DNA of 64,000 nucleotides. It comes from Bacteroidota bacterium. Lineage in GTDB: Bacteria > Bacteroidota > Bacteroidia > Bacteroidales > Paludibacteraceae. Below, piece by piece: positions 18,781-26,396 of this stretch (position 1 is the first letter of the stretch; every line of letters begins with the position of its first letter). Location of the stretch: positions 1-64,000 of the forward strand of contig JAFNAS010000018.1 in the NCBI GenBank assembly GCA_017860295.1, given 5' to 3'. A model generated the notes under the pieces. It saw only the letters and a list, made by a program, of their open reading frames with translations, was not told the DNA's origin and did no database searches. Made by a program: the position numbers and the translations under genes.

Positions 18781-19140
18781 TTAGAAAGGGTGACGATCAA
18801 GATGTCTGTTTTTGACGGTCAACCTAATTAGTGAACAATATTTTGCATATTGAGATGCTGTAAGTATATTGGCAGCACTTGCAAAATTGTAATGCAATGC
18901 GTTGCCATAAGCCGTCGCATCTCCCGACTTCTCCGCACACTCCAATCTACTCTGAGTTGCTTCAATAACATTTTTCAAATCAGCCGCCTGTTCGTCATTC
19001 ACATTCAAATAGGCAGATAAATGTCCGAACACGTTTGCATTATTAATGGTACTAATAACGCTACATTCCACACGGTTGATAGCTTGACTTGAAGCAATGC
19101 ATGCAACCATAACTCCTAAAACTAACACAATCTTTTTCAT
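18781..19140 (-). CDS. Small secreted protein of unknown function
   Basis: A 119-aa protein with a clear signal peptide: MKKIVLVLGVMVACIASSQA, with cleavage predicted after SQA near residue 20. The ATG at 19140 is preferred to a TTG two codons upstream. The mature part (about 99 aa) is mostly helical, with three Cys and segments YLNVNDEQAADLKNVIEA and SAANILTASQYAKYCSLI, resembling the helical DUF-type periplasmic proteins that Bacteroidota encode singly. It ends in a basic tail. I do not recognise a named family. It has no close neighbours: a terminator lies 30 nt past its stop and over 500 nt of non-coding DNA lie upstream. Confidence 0.65.
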   Translation of the reverse strand: MKKIVLVLGVMVACIASSQAINRVECSVISTINNANVFGHLSAYLNVNDEQAADLKNVIEATQSRLECAEKSGDATAYGNALHYNFASAANILTASQYAKYCSLIRLTVKNRHLDRHPF

Positions 19141-19604
19141 AATCAATCAAATTAAAATTATTGTCTTATCAAAAAACTAAGTTTCAACCACACACTTTTT
19201 TTTATCTCTCTGCATCATCAGTGCCTTTTGCTAATTCTGCTCCCGACACCGACTAACAATAAAAAAACAATTTTACAATCCAACGATCAAGCCATTCGCA
19301 GCTGATCCATTTTGAATTAGATGTAAAGGTATAGCGATATATCACGCCGAAAAAATTAACTAGATGAATACTCGTATCAAATCGACCAAAGAATCATTCT
19401 CATCGATGTATATAGTTGATATTCTGCAAATATTATCTATACGTACATCTATCCCCGTCTCAATTAGCTCAATAAGTTTTGTTGCCAGTTCAAAAAATAT
19501 TATTTTGAATAATTAAGTCTTCGACCGGTTGGTCTATTATTGTTATCGAAGAGAAGACATCTATTTTAGATCCGGCATATACAATCGACATCTGTCGGAC
19601 AACC
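19141..19604. other. Long intergenic region without a visible gene
   Basis: About 460 nt with no supported reading frame. A sequence on the minus strand at 19323-19330 (TACCTTTA) is one base off the -7 consensus and could serve the small secreted protein, giving a leader of roughly 180 nt. I found no tRNA, repeat array or strong hairpin. Confidence 0.4.
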
Positions 19605-19606
19605 AT

Positions 19607-19640
19607 AAAAAAAACGGATCGCCATTTCTGACAATCCGCT
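19607..19640 (-). terminator. Terminator of the surface-glycan operon
   Basis: On the minus strand AGCGGATTG (19640-19632) pairs with CGATCCGTT (19621-19613), with two wobble pairs, followed by a run of T (19614-19607). It lies 23 nt past the stop of the DUF4293 gene. Confidence 0.75.
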
Positions 19641-19662
19641 TTCAGTTTTTATAGAATAATTT

Positions 19663-20127
19663 CTACCGTAATCGATCGAGAGAACGAACCAATTTTTCAT
19701 CTTTTTGAATACCTCGGATAGCTAAAAAGGTAAGCACCATATTGATGGCCGGAAGCGACGCTGCAAGATGATAACCCCACCGGGACGGCAAACCTAGACG
19801 CATATCGGCCAACCACATAAATGCAAGCATTACAACGTAATAAACATCAATCAATACAAAATTGATAATACTCAATCTTACCTGCAATTTTCGTTTTTTG
19901 TACAAAAAGATAGACACAAAAGCTACCAACGGAATCAAGATGGCAATCAGGTTCAAAGGGTATGTGTTGATATGCAGCGCATCAAGCGGCGGCGTTGCTG
20001 TGAATCCTTTATATGACAAGTCAAAAATAGTTGCCGATGTTGTAATAAACGAAACCGGAGAAAAAAGAACTATTACCGATAAAATAGTAACAACAAGTAA
20101 ATAAACACTTTGGATACGTTGAATCAT
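19663..20127 (-). CDS. DUF4293 family four-helix membrane protein
   Basis: A 154-aa integral membrane protein starting MIQRIQSVYLLVVTILS, the family N-terminus. Four hydrophobic segments lie at about residues 7-27, 56-76, 84-107 and 122-140, with a short periplasmic loop between the first two and a basic C-terminus (LVRSLDRLR). It matches DUF4293, a Bacteroidota-restricted family of unknown function. It is the last gene of the operon that carries wlbA/B/C, starting 11 nt after wlbA. A role in glycan export or envelope assembly is possible from position alone. Confidence 0.8.
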   Translation of the reverse strand: MIQRIQSVYLLVVTILSVIVLFSPVSFITTSATIFDLSYKGFTATPPLDALHINTYPLNLIAILIPLVAFVSIFLYKKRKLQVRLSIINFVLIDVYYVVMLAFMWLADMRLGLPSRWGYHLAASLPAINMVLTFLAIRGIQKDEKLVRSLDRLR

Positions 20128-20138
20128 TGTTTTGTAAA

Positions 20139-21182
20139 TTATTGATTAGCGTTTTGTTTTTTCCAATTCAGATCACGAACCTTATAAATTCGCTCTATAA
20201 TATCCACAATCTTAAGTCCTTCACTCAAACTGGTAGTGATGGTACCATTCCCCATAAGAGTATCAACCACATTTCCAATTACATAATGATGGTTTTGAGC
20301 CGAACCTTTATAAGGACCGTAATCATTTGCGGGACTACAAGGAGCCAACTGCGGCATCACATAGTCTTGAACATGGCAATAAGTTACCTCGTTCATATAT
20401 TGTCCGGCCACTCTCACGGTACCTTTCGAACCGAGAATGGTAATGCTGCTTTCAAGATTGGTATCCCACACAGATGTTGAATAATTCAGCACTCCCATAC
20501 CACCTTTCACAAAGTCAAAACTCACCACCCCACTATCTTCGAAATCGGTCAAAGTTTGATGATTGAAATCCTTAAAATTCCCTTTGATATTAGTAATGTC
20601 ACCAAATAACCAATACATAATATCGACAAAATGAGAGAACTGAGTAAATAACGTACCTCCATCCAACCGGGCATCACCGTGCCAATTACCCGGATGGTAA
20701 TAGCGGTTATCCCTGTTCCAATAGCAGTTTAATTGTACCAGAAAGATATCTCCCAGTGTCCGATCCTCGACCAGCTGTTTGAGCCATACCGAAGGCGGAG
20801 AGTAGCGGTTCTGCATTACGCAAAACACATTGCGGGATACCTCTTCCGACTTATCCAAAATTGCTTGCGCATCTTTTTTGGTTAAAGCTACTGGTTTTTC
20901 AATCACCACATGTCGACGTGTATTCAATGCTTTCACGGCATAATCAGCATGAAAGCCATTGGGTGTACAAATATTCACCACATCTATATCGATGCCGGAA
21001 AAGAGCAACTCGTCGATAGAATGGAAGAACGGCTCCGGCGAATCGTGCAATTGCAATTTCTCTTTAGGCAAAATATCGCAGAGGGCAACCAGTTCTGCAC
21101 TACTGTTTCTCCGTATCATTTCTGCATGACGTTTGCCTATATGCCCTTGCCCAACGACAGCAAATTTAATTTTCTCCGGCAT
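20139..21182 (-). CDS. wlbA: WlbA/WbpB-type UDP-GlcNAc-uronate 3-dehydrogenase (Gfo/Idh/MocA)
   Basis: Predicted to oxidise the 3-OH of UDP-N-acetylglucosaminuronate to a 3-keto sugar, the step before amination by WlbC/WbpE. The 347-aa protein has an N-terminal NAD fold (VVGQGHIGKRH, residues 9-19), the family motif EKPVAL (95-100), the segment QNRYSPP typical of WlbA rather than Pseudomonas WbpB, and the C-terminal substrate domain with DGGTLFTQFSHFVDIMYWL. The ATG at 21182 is chosen; it overlaps wlbB by 17 nt. The order aminotransferase - acetyltransferase - dehydrogenase supports the pathway. The first enzyme, the UDP-GlcNAc 6-dehydrogenase WbpA, is not in the window. Confidence 0.82.
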   Translation of the reverse strand: MPEKIKFAVVGQGHIGKRHAEMIRRNSSAELVALCDILPKEKLQLHDSPEPFFHSIDELLFSGIDIDVVNICTPNGFHADYAVKALNTRRHVVIEKPVALTKKDAQAILDKSEEVSRNVFCVMQNRYSPPSVWLKQLVEDRTLGDIFLVQLNCYWNRDNRYYHPGNWHGDARLDGGTLFTQFSHFVDIMYWLFGDITNIKGNFKDFNHQTLTDFEDSGVVSFDFVKGGMGVLNYSTSVWDTNLESSITILGSKGTVRVAGQYMNEVTYCHVQDYVMPQLAPCSPANDYGPYKGSAQNHHYVIGNVVDTLMGNGTITTSLSEGLKIVDIIERIYKVRDLNWKKQNANQ

Positions 21183-21759
21183 GATTTTGGTCAATTTTAA
21201 TTACTTTATTCTCTTGTAATAGATACTTGTCTGCACTTTCAGGGCATATTGCTCTCCCCTGCTCATCAAAATAGAGTTTGTGCCCATATTCGCTCACCCA
21301 TCCTGTTTGACGCGCCGGATTACCCATCACCAGCGCATAGGGCTTCACATCTTTAACAATGACTGCTCCGGCACCAACCATAGCGTACGCTCCAATTTCT
21401 ATTCCGCACACAACCGTAGCATTGGCGCCGATACTAGCACCTCTACACACTTTGGTGGGGAGGTACTGATTCTTTCGATTGATGGCACTTCGGGGATTAA
21501 TTACATTGGTAAATACCACCGAAGGGCCCAGAAAAACGTCATCGTCACACGTCACTCCTGTGTATATTGAGACGTTATTTTGCACTTTAACGTTGTCACC
21601 CAATACAACTTGTGGCGAAATTACCACATTTTGTCCAATATTACAATTTTCGCCTACAATTGCGCCCGACATTATGTGTGAAAAATGCCAAATTTTAGTA
21701 CCCTCACCTATCTGACAACCTTCATCTATCACGGCAGTTTGATGTGCAAAATAATTCAT
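21166..21759 (-). CDS. wlbB: WlbB/WbpD-type N-acetyltransferase (left-handed beta-helix)
   Basis: Predicted to acetylate the 3-amino group of UDP-GlcNAc3NA using acetyl-CoA, giving UDP-2,3-diacetamido-2,3-dideoxyglucuronate. The 197-aa protein is built of hexapeptide repeats (IGEGTKIWHFSHIMSGAIVG and following), a left-handed beta-helix trimer fold. Family segments include QNNVSIYTGV, FLGPSVVFTNVINPRS and KVCRGASIGANATVVCG, closely resembling Bordetella WlbB and Pseudomonas WbpD. The C-terminus carries GNPARQTGWVSEYGHKL. It overlaps wlbA by 17 nt, suggesting coupled translation, and follows wlbC by 108 nt. Confidence 0.88.
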   Translation of the reverse strand: MNYFAHQTAVIDEGCQIGEGTKIWHFSHIMSGAIVGENCNIGQNVVISPQVVLGDNVKVQNNVSIYTGVTCDDDVFLGPSVVFTNVINPRSAINRKNQYLPTKVCRGASIGANATVVCGIEIGAYAMVGAGAVIVKDVKPYALVMGNPARQTGWVSEYGHKLYFDEQGRAICPESADKYLLQENKVIKIDQNHAGEN

Positions 21760-21867
21760 GGCTCTAAAATAAATAGTTCATACGATAATTTTTTTTCACC
21801 TAAGGACGCATAAGATTTCATGTCGCTGAAAATGACAACAAACCGATTGAGCGTCAAGAAGCAACAT

Positions 21868-23007
21868 TTAAGATCGCTTATTCGCTTTGATTCCTTCTTT
21901 TACCATTGTTGTAATAAAAGTCAGTTGTTCGATATCCAGCTCGGTATGCATCGGGAGCGAAAGCACACTAGCCGAAAGCATTTCAGCCACCGGAAAATTA
22001 CCCTTCCGGTAGCGTTCGCTCTGATATGCTTTTTGCAAATGAAGCGGCACCGGATAGTACACCATGGAGGGAACTCCCTTTTCGGCAAGCCAGGATTGCA
22101 GAGCATTTCTATCAATATCGTTCAAAATCAGCGTATACTGATGGAAAACATGCGTAGAATAAGGATTTCTTTGAGGAATTATCACATCTGCACATCCGTC
22201 AAAGTCATTATCATAAAAATTGGCAGCGGTTTGTCTGGAAACAATATACTGATCAAGGTATTTCAGTTTCACGCCCAAAATGGCAGCCTGTATGCTATCA
22301 AGGCGAGAATTAACCCCTACCCGATCGTGATGATAACGCACCTTCATCCCATGGTTGGCAACAGAACGGATCTCGGCAGCCAGCCGATCGTCATTGGTAA
22401 AAATAGCCCCGCCATCGCCAAAACAACCCAGATTTTTTGAAGGAAAAAACGATGTACAACCGAGATTACCCATGCATCCGGAAAATTTCGTACTCCCATT
22501 TGCAAACGTATACACAGAACCTATTGATTGACAAGCATCTTCAACGACAAATAGATTATATTCGTTGGCAATAGCCATCAGCGAATCCATATCGGCATTT
22601 TGCCCGAAAAGATGAACCGGAACAATCGCTTTTGTTCTCGGAGTAATCGCTTTCTTCACAGCTTCAATCGATAGGCAAAAATTCGTATCAACATCCACCA
22701 AAACAGGTGTAAGACCCAGTAAAACAGCTACTTCGGCGGTCGCCACAAAAGTAAACGTAGGAATAATCACCTCATCTCCAGGTTTCAAGCCAAGTACCAT
22801 CAAAGAAATTTGCAAAGCATCCGTACCATTTCCAACTGGAACAACATGTTTGACACCGAGATAAGATTCCATTTGCTGCTGAAAATCGACCACTTTACCT
22901 CCTTTGATAAAAGCAGTAGAATCAATCACCTCCTGAATACCAAAATTTACCTCCTCCTTTATTTTCTCATACTGACTTTTAAGGTCAACCATCCGAATAG
23001 TCTTCAT
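21868..23007 (-). CDS. wlbC: WlbC/WbpE-type PLP aminotransferase (DegT/DnrJ/EryC1)
   Basis: Predicted to transfer an amino group from glutamate to C3 of the 3-keto UDP-GlcNAc uronate. The 379-aa protein has the DegT family order: GNGTDALQISLMVLG (about 59-74), VPVHLFGQNADM, VEDACQSIGS near residue 155, and the PLP lysine at Lys191 in SFFPSKNLGCFGDGGAI. DegT enzymes vary in sugar substrate; the adjacent wlbA and wlbB homologues make the diacetamido-uronate pathway the best choice. P. gingivalis PorR, needed for A-LPS and for display of type IX cargo, belongs to the same class. Confidence 0.85.
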   Translation of the reverse strand: MKTIRMVDLKSQYEKIKEEVNFGIQEVIDSTAFIKGGKVVDFQQQMESYLGVKHVVPVGNGTDALQISLMVLGLKPGDEVIIPTFTFVATAEVAVLLGLTPVLVDVDTNFCLSIEAVKKAITPRTKAIVPVHLFGQNADMDSLMAIANEYNLFVVEDACQSIGSVYTFANGSTKFSGCMGNLGCTSFFPSKNLGCFGDGGAIFTNDDRLAAEIRSVANHGMKVRYHHDRVGVNSRLDSIQAAILGVKLKYLDQYIVSRQTAANFYDNDFDGCADVIIPQRNPYSTHVFHQYTLILNDIDRNALQSWLAEKGVPSMVYYPVPLHLQKAYQSERYRKGNFPVAEMLSASVLSLPMHTELDIEQLTFITTMVKEGIKANKRS

Positions 23008-23028
23008 ATTTATTTTTCTTATGCCGTA

Positions 23029-24789
23029 TTACAATCCCACTCTTAGCCCCAACGTAAATGTCAATTTTTTTCCTTGCAGAAACTGTGGCGTATACATGTC
23101 GAGATAGCCCTGGGCATCCGTTCGATATTCATCGGGCGATTTAGCTCCCGTTGCATTATGCCCTTTTATATTGCTCGAATCGACATTCAACAGAACGAAC
23201 ACATTATTTGCAACCTCATAATTCGCGTTGAAAGCAATCGTATTGTTGGTCCATACTTTATCTTTCATAAAAGGCTGCGCTAATATGTTAGATATATCTT
23301 TATGAACATAATCATACTCATTGCCATGAGATGCCGACATGAAAGATCCCTGCAAAAACAGGCCCCGCACCGGACGACAAGTTAGCGCTAAATAGATTTC
23401 TTCCGAGTTATCCCACAGATAACTACCAAGGGCATAACCACCCGAGGTATAATCAATTGCCGGAATAAAATGCTTATAGGTACAAATATTATTCCGCGTC
23501 CATTCAGCTATAAGCGACCAATCTTTAAAGGGATAATTGCTCAGGCGTCCTCCGAATTTAAGAGAAACGGGATTTTTCTCCAGATTAGAAGATTTTAGTC
23601 GCTTCATGGAAAATTCATCGATATATACCGACATAAACAAATGCAAATGGTTAATGTTTCTTGAACTAACATTCAGATACATCTGTGAATTCTGATTTTC
23701 GGAGCCCATTGTCAACGTATGGTCTATCGATTTATAAAAGGCCAGTGGCAACAAATAAGCCAGCTGAATATTTCTTTCGGCATAAATAATTGAATTTCCG
23801 ACAGAGACATTCAATCCCGCCACTGGTTTAAAAGTCAATATATTGGCAGCTATATACTTATTACGATAACGATACGACCGTTCTCCTGTGTTTTGAATGT
23901 AATAATCAGTCGAATCGATTACATTGGACGTAAGCCAGCCATGAAAAAAATTTAACTCCACCCATTTGAACGGATAAAGGTTTAATGCTAGAAACGGGAA
24001 AGAGGGAGTATTTCCAGATAAAATATTCGATCCATGGTAGTTATCGCCCCATTGAATATGATCTTTGGCATAACCTACATTTCCCCAAGCCCATGAATAA
24101 TAGACTCCAGCACGCATTTCGCTGAAGTCACCACCGGCATTGGTTCCATTGGCCACTTTATAAGCTGCACCCTGCATCTGCGTCAGATAAGAAGGCTGCC
24201 GCATCAGCGTGTCTTTAGCCGTATAAGGGCTTTTTATTTTCGCATATCGTTCTCCTTTGGACAACAATTCTCCACTCTGAGAGTTATCACGCAAACTTGC
24301 ATAAAGCGTAAAATTCTTTCCCAGTTGAGTCATCAGTTCTGCGCCAATCGTCCGCTGTATAATGGTGGCATTCTTGTTTTTCATCACCACCCCACCAAAC
24401 ACCGGAGTAATCCGAATCCATTTATCACCCGATTGATAAAACACACCCGGCTGCCAGAGCGAGACTTTGGTAGAGGGTTTATCGGTCACATTCAACCGGG
24501 TATTGGGCAACTTCCCTGTTTCAAGGGCAAAATCATTGAGATAAAATTTAATATCCTCACGTTGGCGTGTCGTCAACAGAGATTTCTGAGTTAATGCCTC
24601 TTGCAATTTGGACGCAATAAAAACCCGGCTATAGGGCTTTACCGCCGAGTTAATCTGAATAACGCCATCGTTAGCCAATTCGTCAAGCAAATCATACAAC
24701 GAAACATACGATTGATGTTGAGGTATATTTTGCGCAGACAATACACAAAAATACAATGTCACTGACAACAATATCAATAGTTTTTTCAT
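23029..24789 (-). CDS. Wzi-like capsule assembly outer-membrane protein
   Basis: A 586-aa exported protein beginning MKKLLILLSVTLYFCVLSAQ, a signal peptide with likely cleavage after LSA near residue 19. The rest has outer-membrane beta-barrel character, with many strands of alternating hydrophobic and aromatic residues, and family-typical segments such as AKDHIQWGDNYHGSNILSG and LYPFKWVELNFFHGWL. Wzi is an outer-membrane lectin that anchors group 1 capsule in E. coli. Bacteroidota Wzi-like proteins are common in polysaccharide loci and their ligand is unproven. It lies 21 nt upstream of wlbC in the operon. Confidence 0.82.
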   Translation of the reverse strand: MKKLLILLSVTLYFCVLSAQNIPQHQSYVSLYDLLDELANDGVIQINSAVKPYSRVFIASKLQEALTQKSLLTTRQREDIKFYLNDFALETGKLPNTRLNVTDKPSTKVSLWQPGVFYQSGDKWIRITPVFGGVVMKNKNATIIQRTIGAELMTQLGKNFTLYASLRDNSQSGELLSKGERYAKIKSPYTAKDTLMRQPSYLTQMQGAAYKVANGTNAGGDFSEMRAGVYYSWAWGNVGYAKDHIQWGDNYHGSNILSGNTPSFPFLALNLYPFKWVELNFFHGWLTSNVIDSTDYYIQNTGERSYRYRNKYIAANILTFKPVAGLNVSVGNSIIYAERNIQLAYLLPLAFYKSIDHTLTMGSENQNSQMYLNVSSRNINHLHLFMSVYIDEFSMKRLKSSNLEKNPVSLKFGGRLSNYPFKDWSLIAEWTRNNICTYKHFIPAIDYTSGGYALGSYLWDNSEEIYLALTCRPVRGLFLQGSFMSASHGNEYDYVHKDISNILAQPFMKDKVWTNNTIAFNANYEVANNVFVLLNVDSSNIKGHNATGAKSPDEYRTDAQGYLDMYTPQFLQGKKLTFTLGLRVGL

Positions 24790-24847
24790 CCGTTTATAAT
24801 TTGTTCTTAGTTTTCATAAGTTTCGAAACACGCAACCAACAATGCAC

Positions 24848-26386
24848 TTACTGGCTTCGCACTTTTTTGAATAGTATGTTAATCAGAATAATCACAAAAT
24901 AACGCATATCCGTCAGAAAAGTGCCTCGTTTTTCGCACAAATCAAGGTACTTTTTTTCGGAAGCCTGAATTTCATCCAGCGATTTTGGCAGATCTGCATA
25001 AAACGGAGGCAACAACCCAGGCTTATGGCGCACACGTTGTTGCTGCAATTCTTTCGAATACAGCGAAAAATACTGTTTGCTCAACGGCCTGACTCCCACC
25101 AGTTTCATATTCCCTTTAAGAATGCTTGCCAACATAGGCAACTCATCCAGCCAATACCGGCGAAGAAACCGACCCAAGGTGGTTATCCTAAAATCTTCTT
25201 TAAATTTGCCTCCTGCATCCAAATTGTTTTTTTGATACAAATAGCACTGCAAATATGAAGAATAGGGATACATTGTCCTGAACTTATACACTTTAAATAA
25301 AGACTCTCCTTTTCCAATCCTCTCGAGTGCAAGTAAATAGCTATAACTCTTTGGTTCCATGGTCAGAGGTTCTTGTATTTTTTCGGCTACAAAATACGAC
25401 AATTTATTGATTTGAACCTCTTCTAGAATTTTGAAGCCCGAAAAATATGCCCTGCCAAATACTTCCGCTTTCGAGAGTACCCTCCCCCTTCCGGCTGTAA
25501 TCCAGAAATAGAGTTCACGTGTAAGGTTGAAGTGTGGCATAAACCGGAAAACGAAGCAATCTTTTATATACGATATTTTGCCAAATAATTTATATTGAGA
25601 GCCAATGATTCTCTTTTTTCGTTGCTCTCGCTCTTCAAAACAACCCACAAATCGACCTCCGAATGGTAAGCGTCGGTTGATGGTGGCCATAAATTTATTA
25701 ATCCCGCGAATATCATTTATCTGATGAAGATTGATTATCGTAGCATACCGTGTTTTCGAAACTTTTTCAATATTAAACCTTTCGGTGGTGTTAATCAACA
25801 ACGTAGATGACCAAAAAAGGCTCGCATTATCTTTCAGAAAACTCAACAGTTTTTCTCCCCGATGTAGGATAATATAATTAGATATGAATTCTTTTACCTC
25901 TTCATTCACACGATGATCTTCTCGGGTAATTTCAGGACGGAGATTCCCTGCTGTAGACTGAATTTCCAATATACTTGCTACCTCGGCTTCATGAAAAGCA
26001 TAATAAACCGAGACAAGTATCAGCTCAATAAAAAACAGGGTAATGGAATACAAAATATAAATTGCTTTCGAATAATTTTGTTCCGGAAGTAGAAAAATAA
26101 GGATAAGACCTATCGCAAAAGCTGTAAAATCAGCCTTAAAACAATTTTTCATGACCCGATTTGGCCTGCGTTTCCTAAAATGCAAATACTTCTTAAAGGA
26201 TACCCCGAAAAAGATCCACCAAAAAAGATAAATATAAAAAGGTAATGAATATTTTCCTGTCGGATTCTGATTGGTGAAAGGAAGAATCTCCATCACAGAA
26301 TAAAACACACACATTGCAACCACAGCATTGATAACAATATAAATCATCAATGGGTTATTCTGGTGTTTTCTTAAGACATGGGTCAT
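24848..26386 (-). CDS. Initiating sugar-1-phosphate transferase (bacterial sugar transferase, WbaP/WcaJ-like)
   Basis: Predicted to start glycan assembly by moving a sugar-1-phosphate from a nucleotide sugar to undecaprenyl phosphate at the inner membrane. The 512-aa protein has four hydrophobic helices in residues 10-135, a middle domain of about 220 aa that I do not recognise, and a catalytic C-terminal domain from about residue 350 with KVYKFRTMYPY, LGRFLRRYWLDELPML, GNMKLVGVRPLS and RHKPGLLPP. The middle domain lacks the usual CoA-binding-like fold signature I would expect in WbaP. The ATG at 26386 is chosen over an upstream TTG that would overlap sulP. It comes 10 nt after the sulP stop. 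Confidence 0.8.
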   Translation of the reverse strand: MTHVLRKHQNNPLMIYIVINAVVAMCVFYSVMEILPFTNQNPTGKYSLPFYIYLFWWIFFGVSFKKYLHFRKRRPNRVMKNCFKADFTAFAIGLILIFLLPEQNYSKAIYILYSITLFFIELILVSVYYAFHEAEVASILEIQSTAGNLRPEITREDHRVNEEVKEFISNYIILHRGEKLLSFLKDNASLFWSSTLLINTTERFNIEKVSKTRYATIINLHQINDIRGINKFMATINRRLPFGGRFVGCFEEREQRKKRIIGSQYKLFGKISYIKDCFVFRFMPHFNLTRELYFWITAGRGRVLSKAEVFGRAYFSGFKILEEVQINKLSYFVAEKIQEPLTMEPKSYSYLLALERIGKGESLFKVYKFRTMYPYSSYLQCYLYQKNNLDAGGKFKEDFRITTLGRFLRRYWLDELPMLASILKGNMKLVGVRPLSKQYFSLYSKELQQQRVRHKPGLLPPFYADLPKSLDEIQASEKKYLDLCEKRGTFLTDMRYFVIILINILFKKVRSQ

Positions 26387-26396
26387 CTTTTCTCTT

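Noticed and set aside
19501-19560. Hairpin TCTTCGA/TCGAAGA near 19518-19551 as an RNA element
   Set aside because: Only about 7 bp over a long loop and no other conserved feature.
21820-22440. Long open frame (206 codons) on the plus strand
   Set aside because: It lies antisense to wlbC, has biased His/Arg/Ile composition and no family character; the minus-strand aminotransferase explains the openness.
21868-23007. Pseudaminic acid-type aminotransferase (PseC)
   Set aside because: No PseB or PseH-like neighbours; the wlbA and wlbB homologues define a different pathway.
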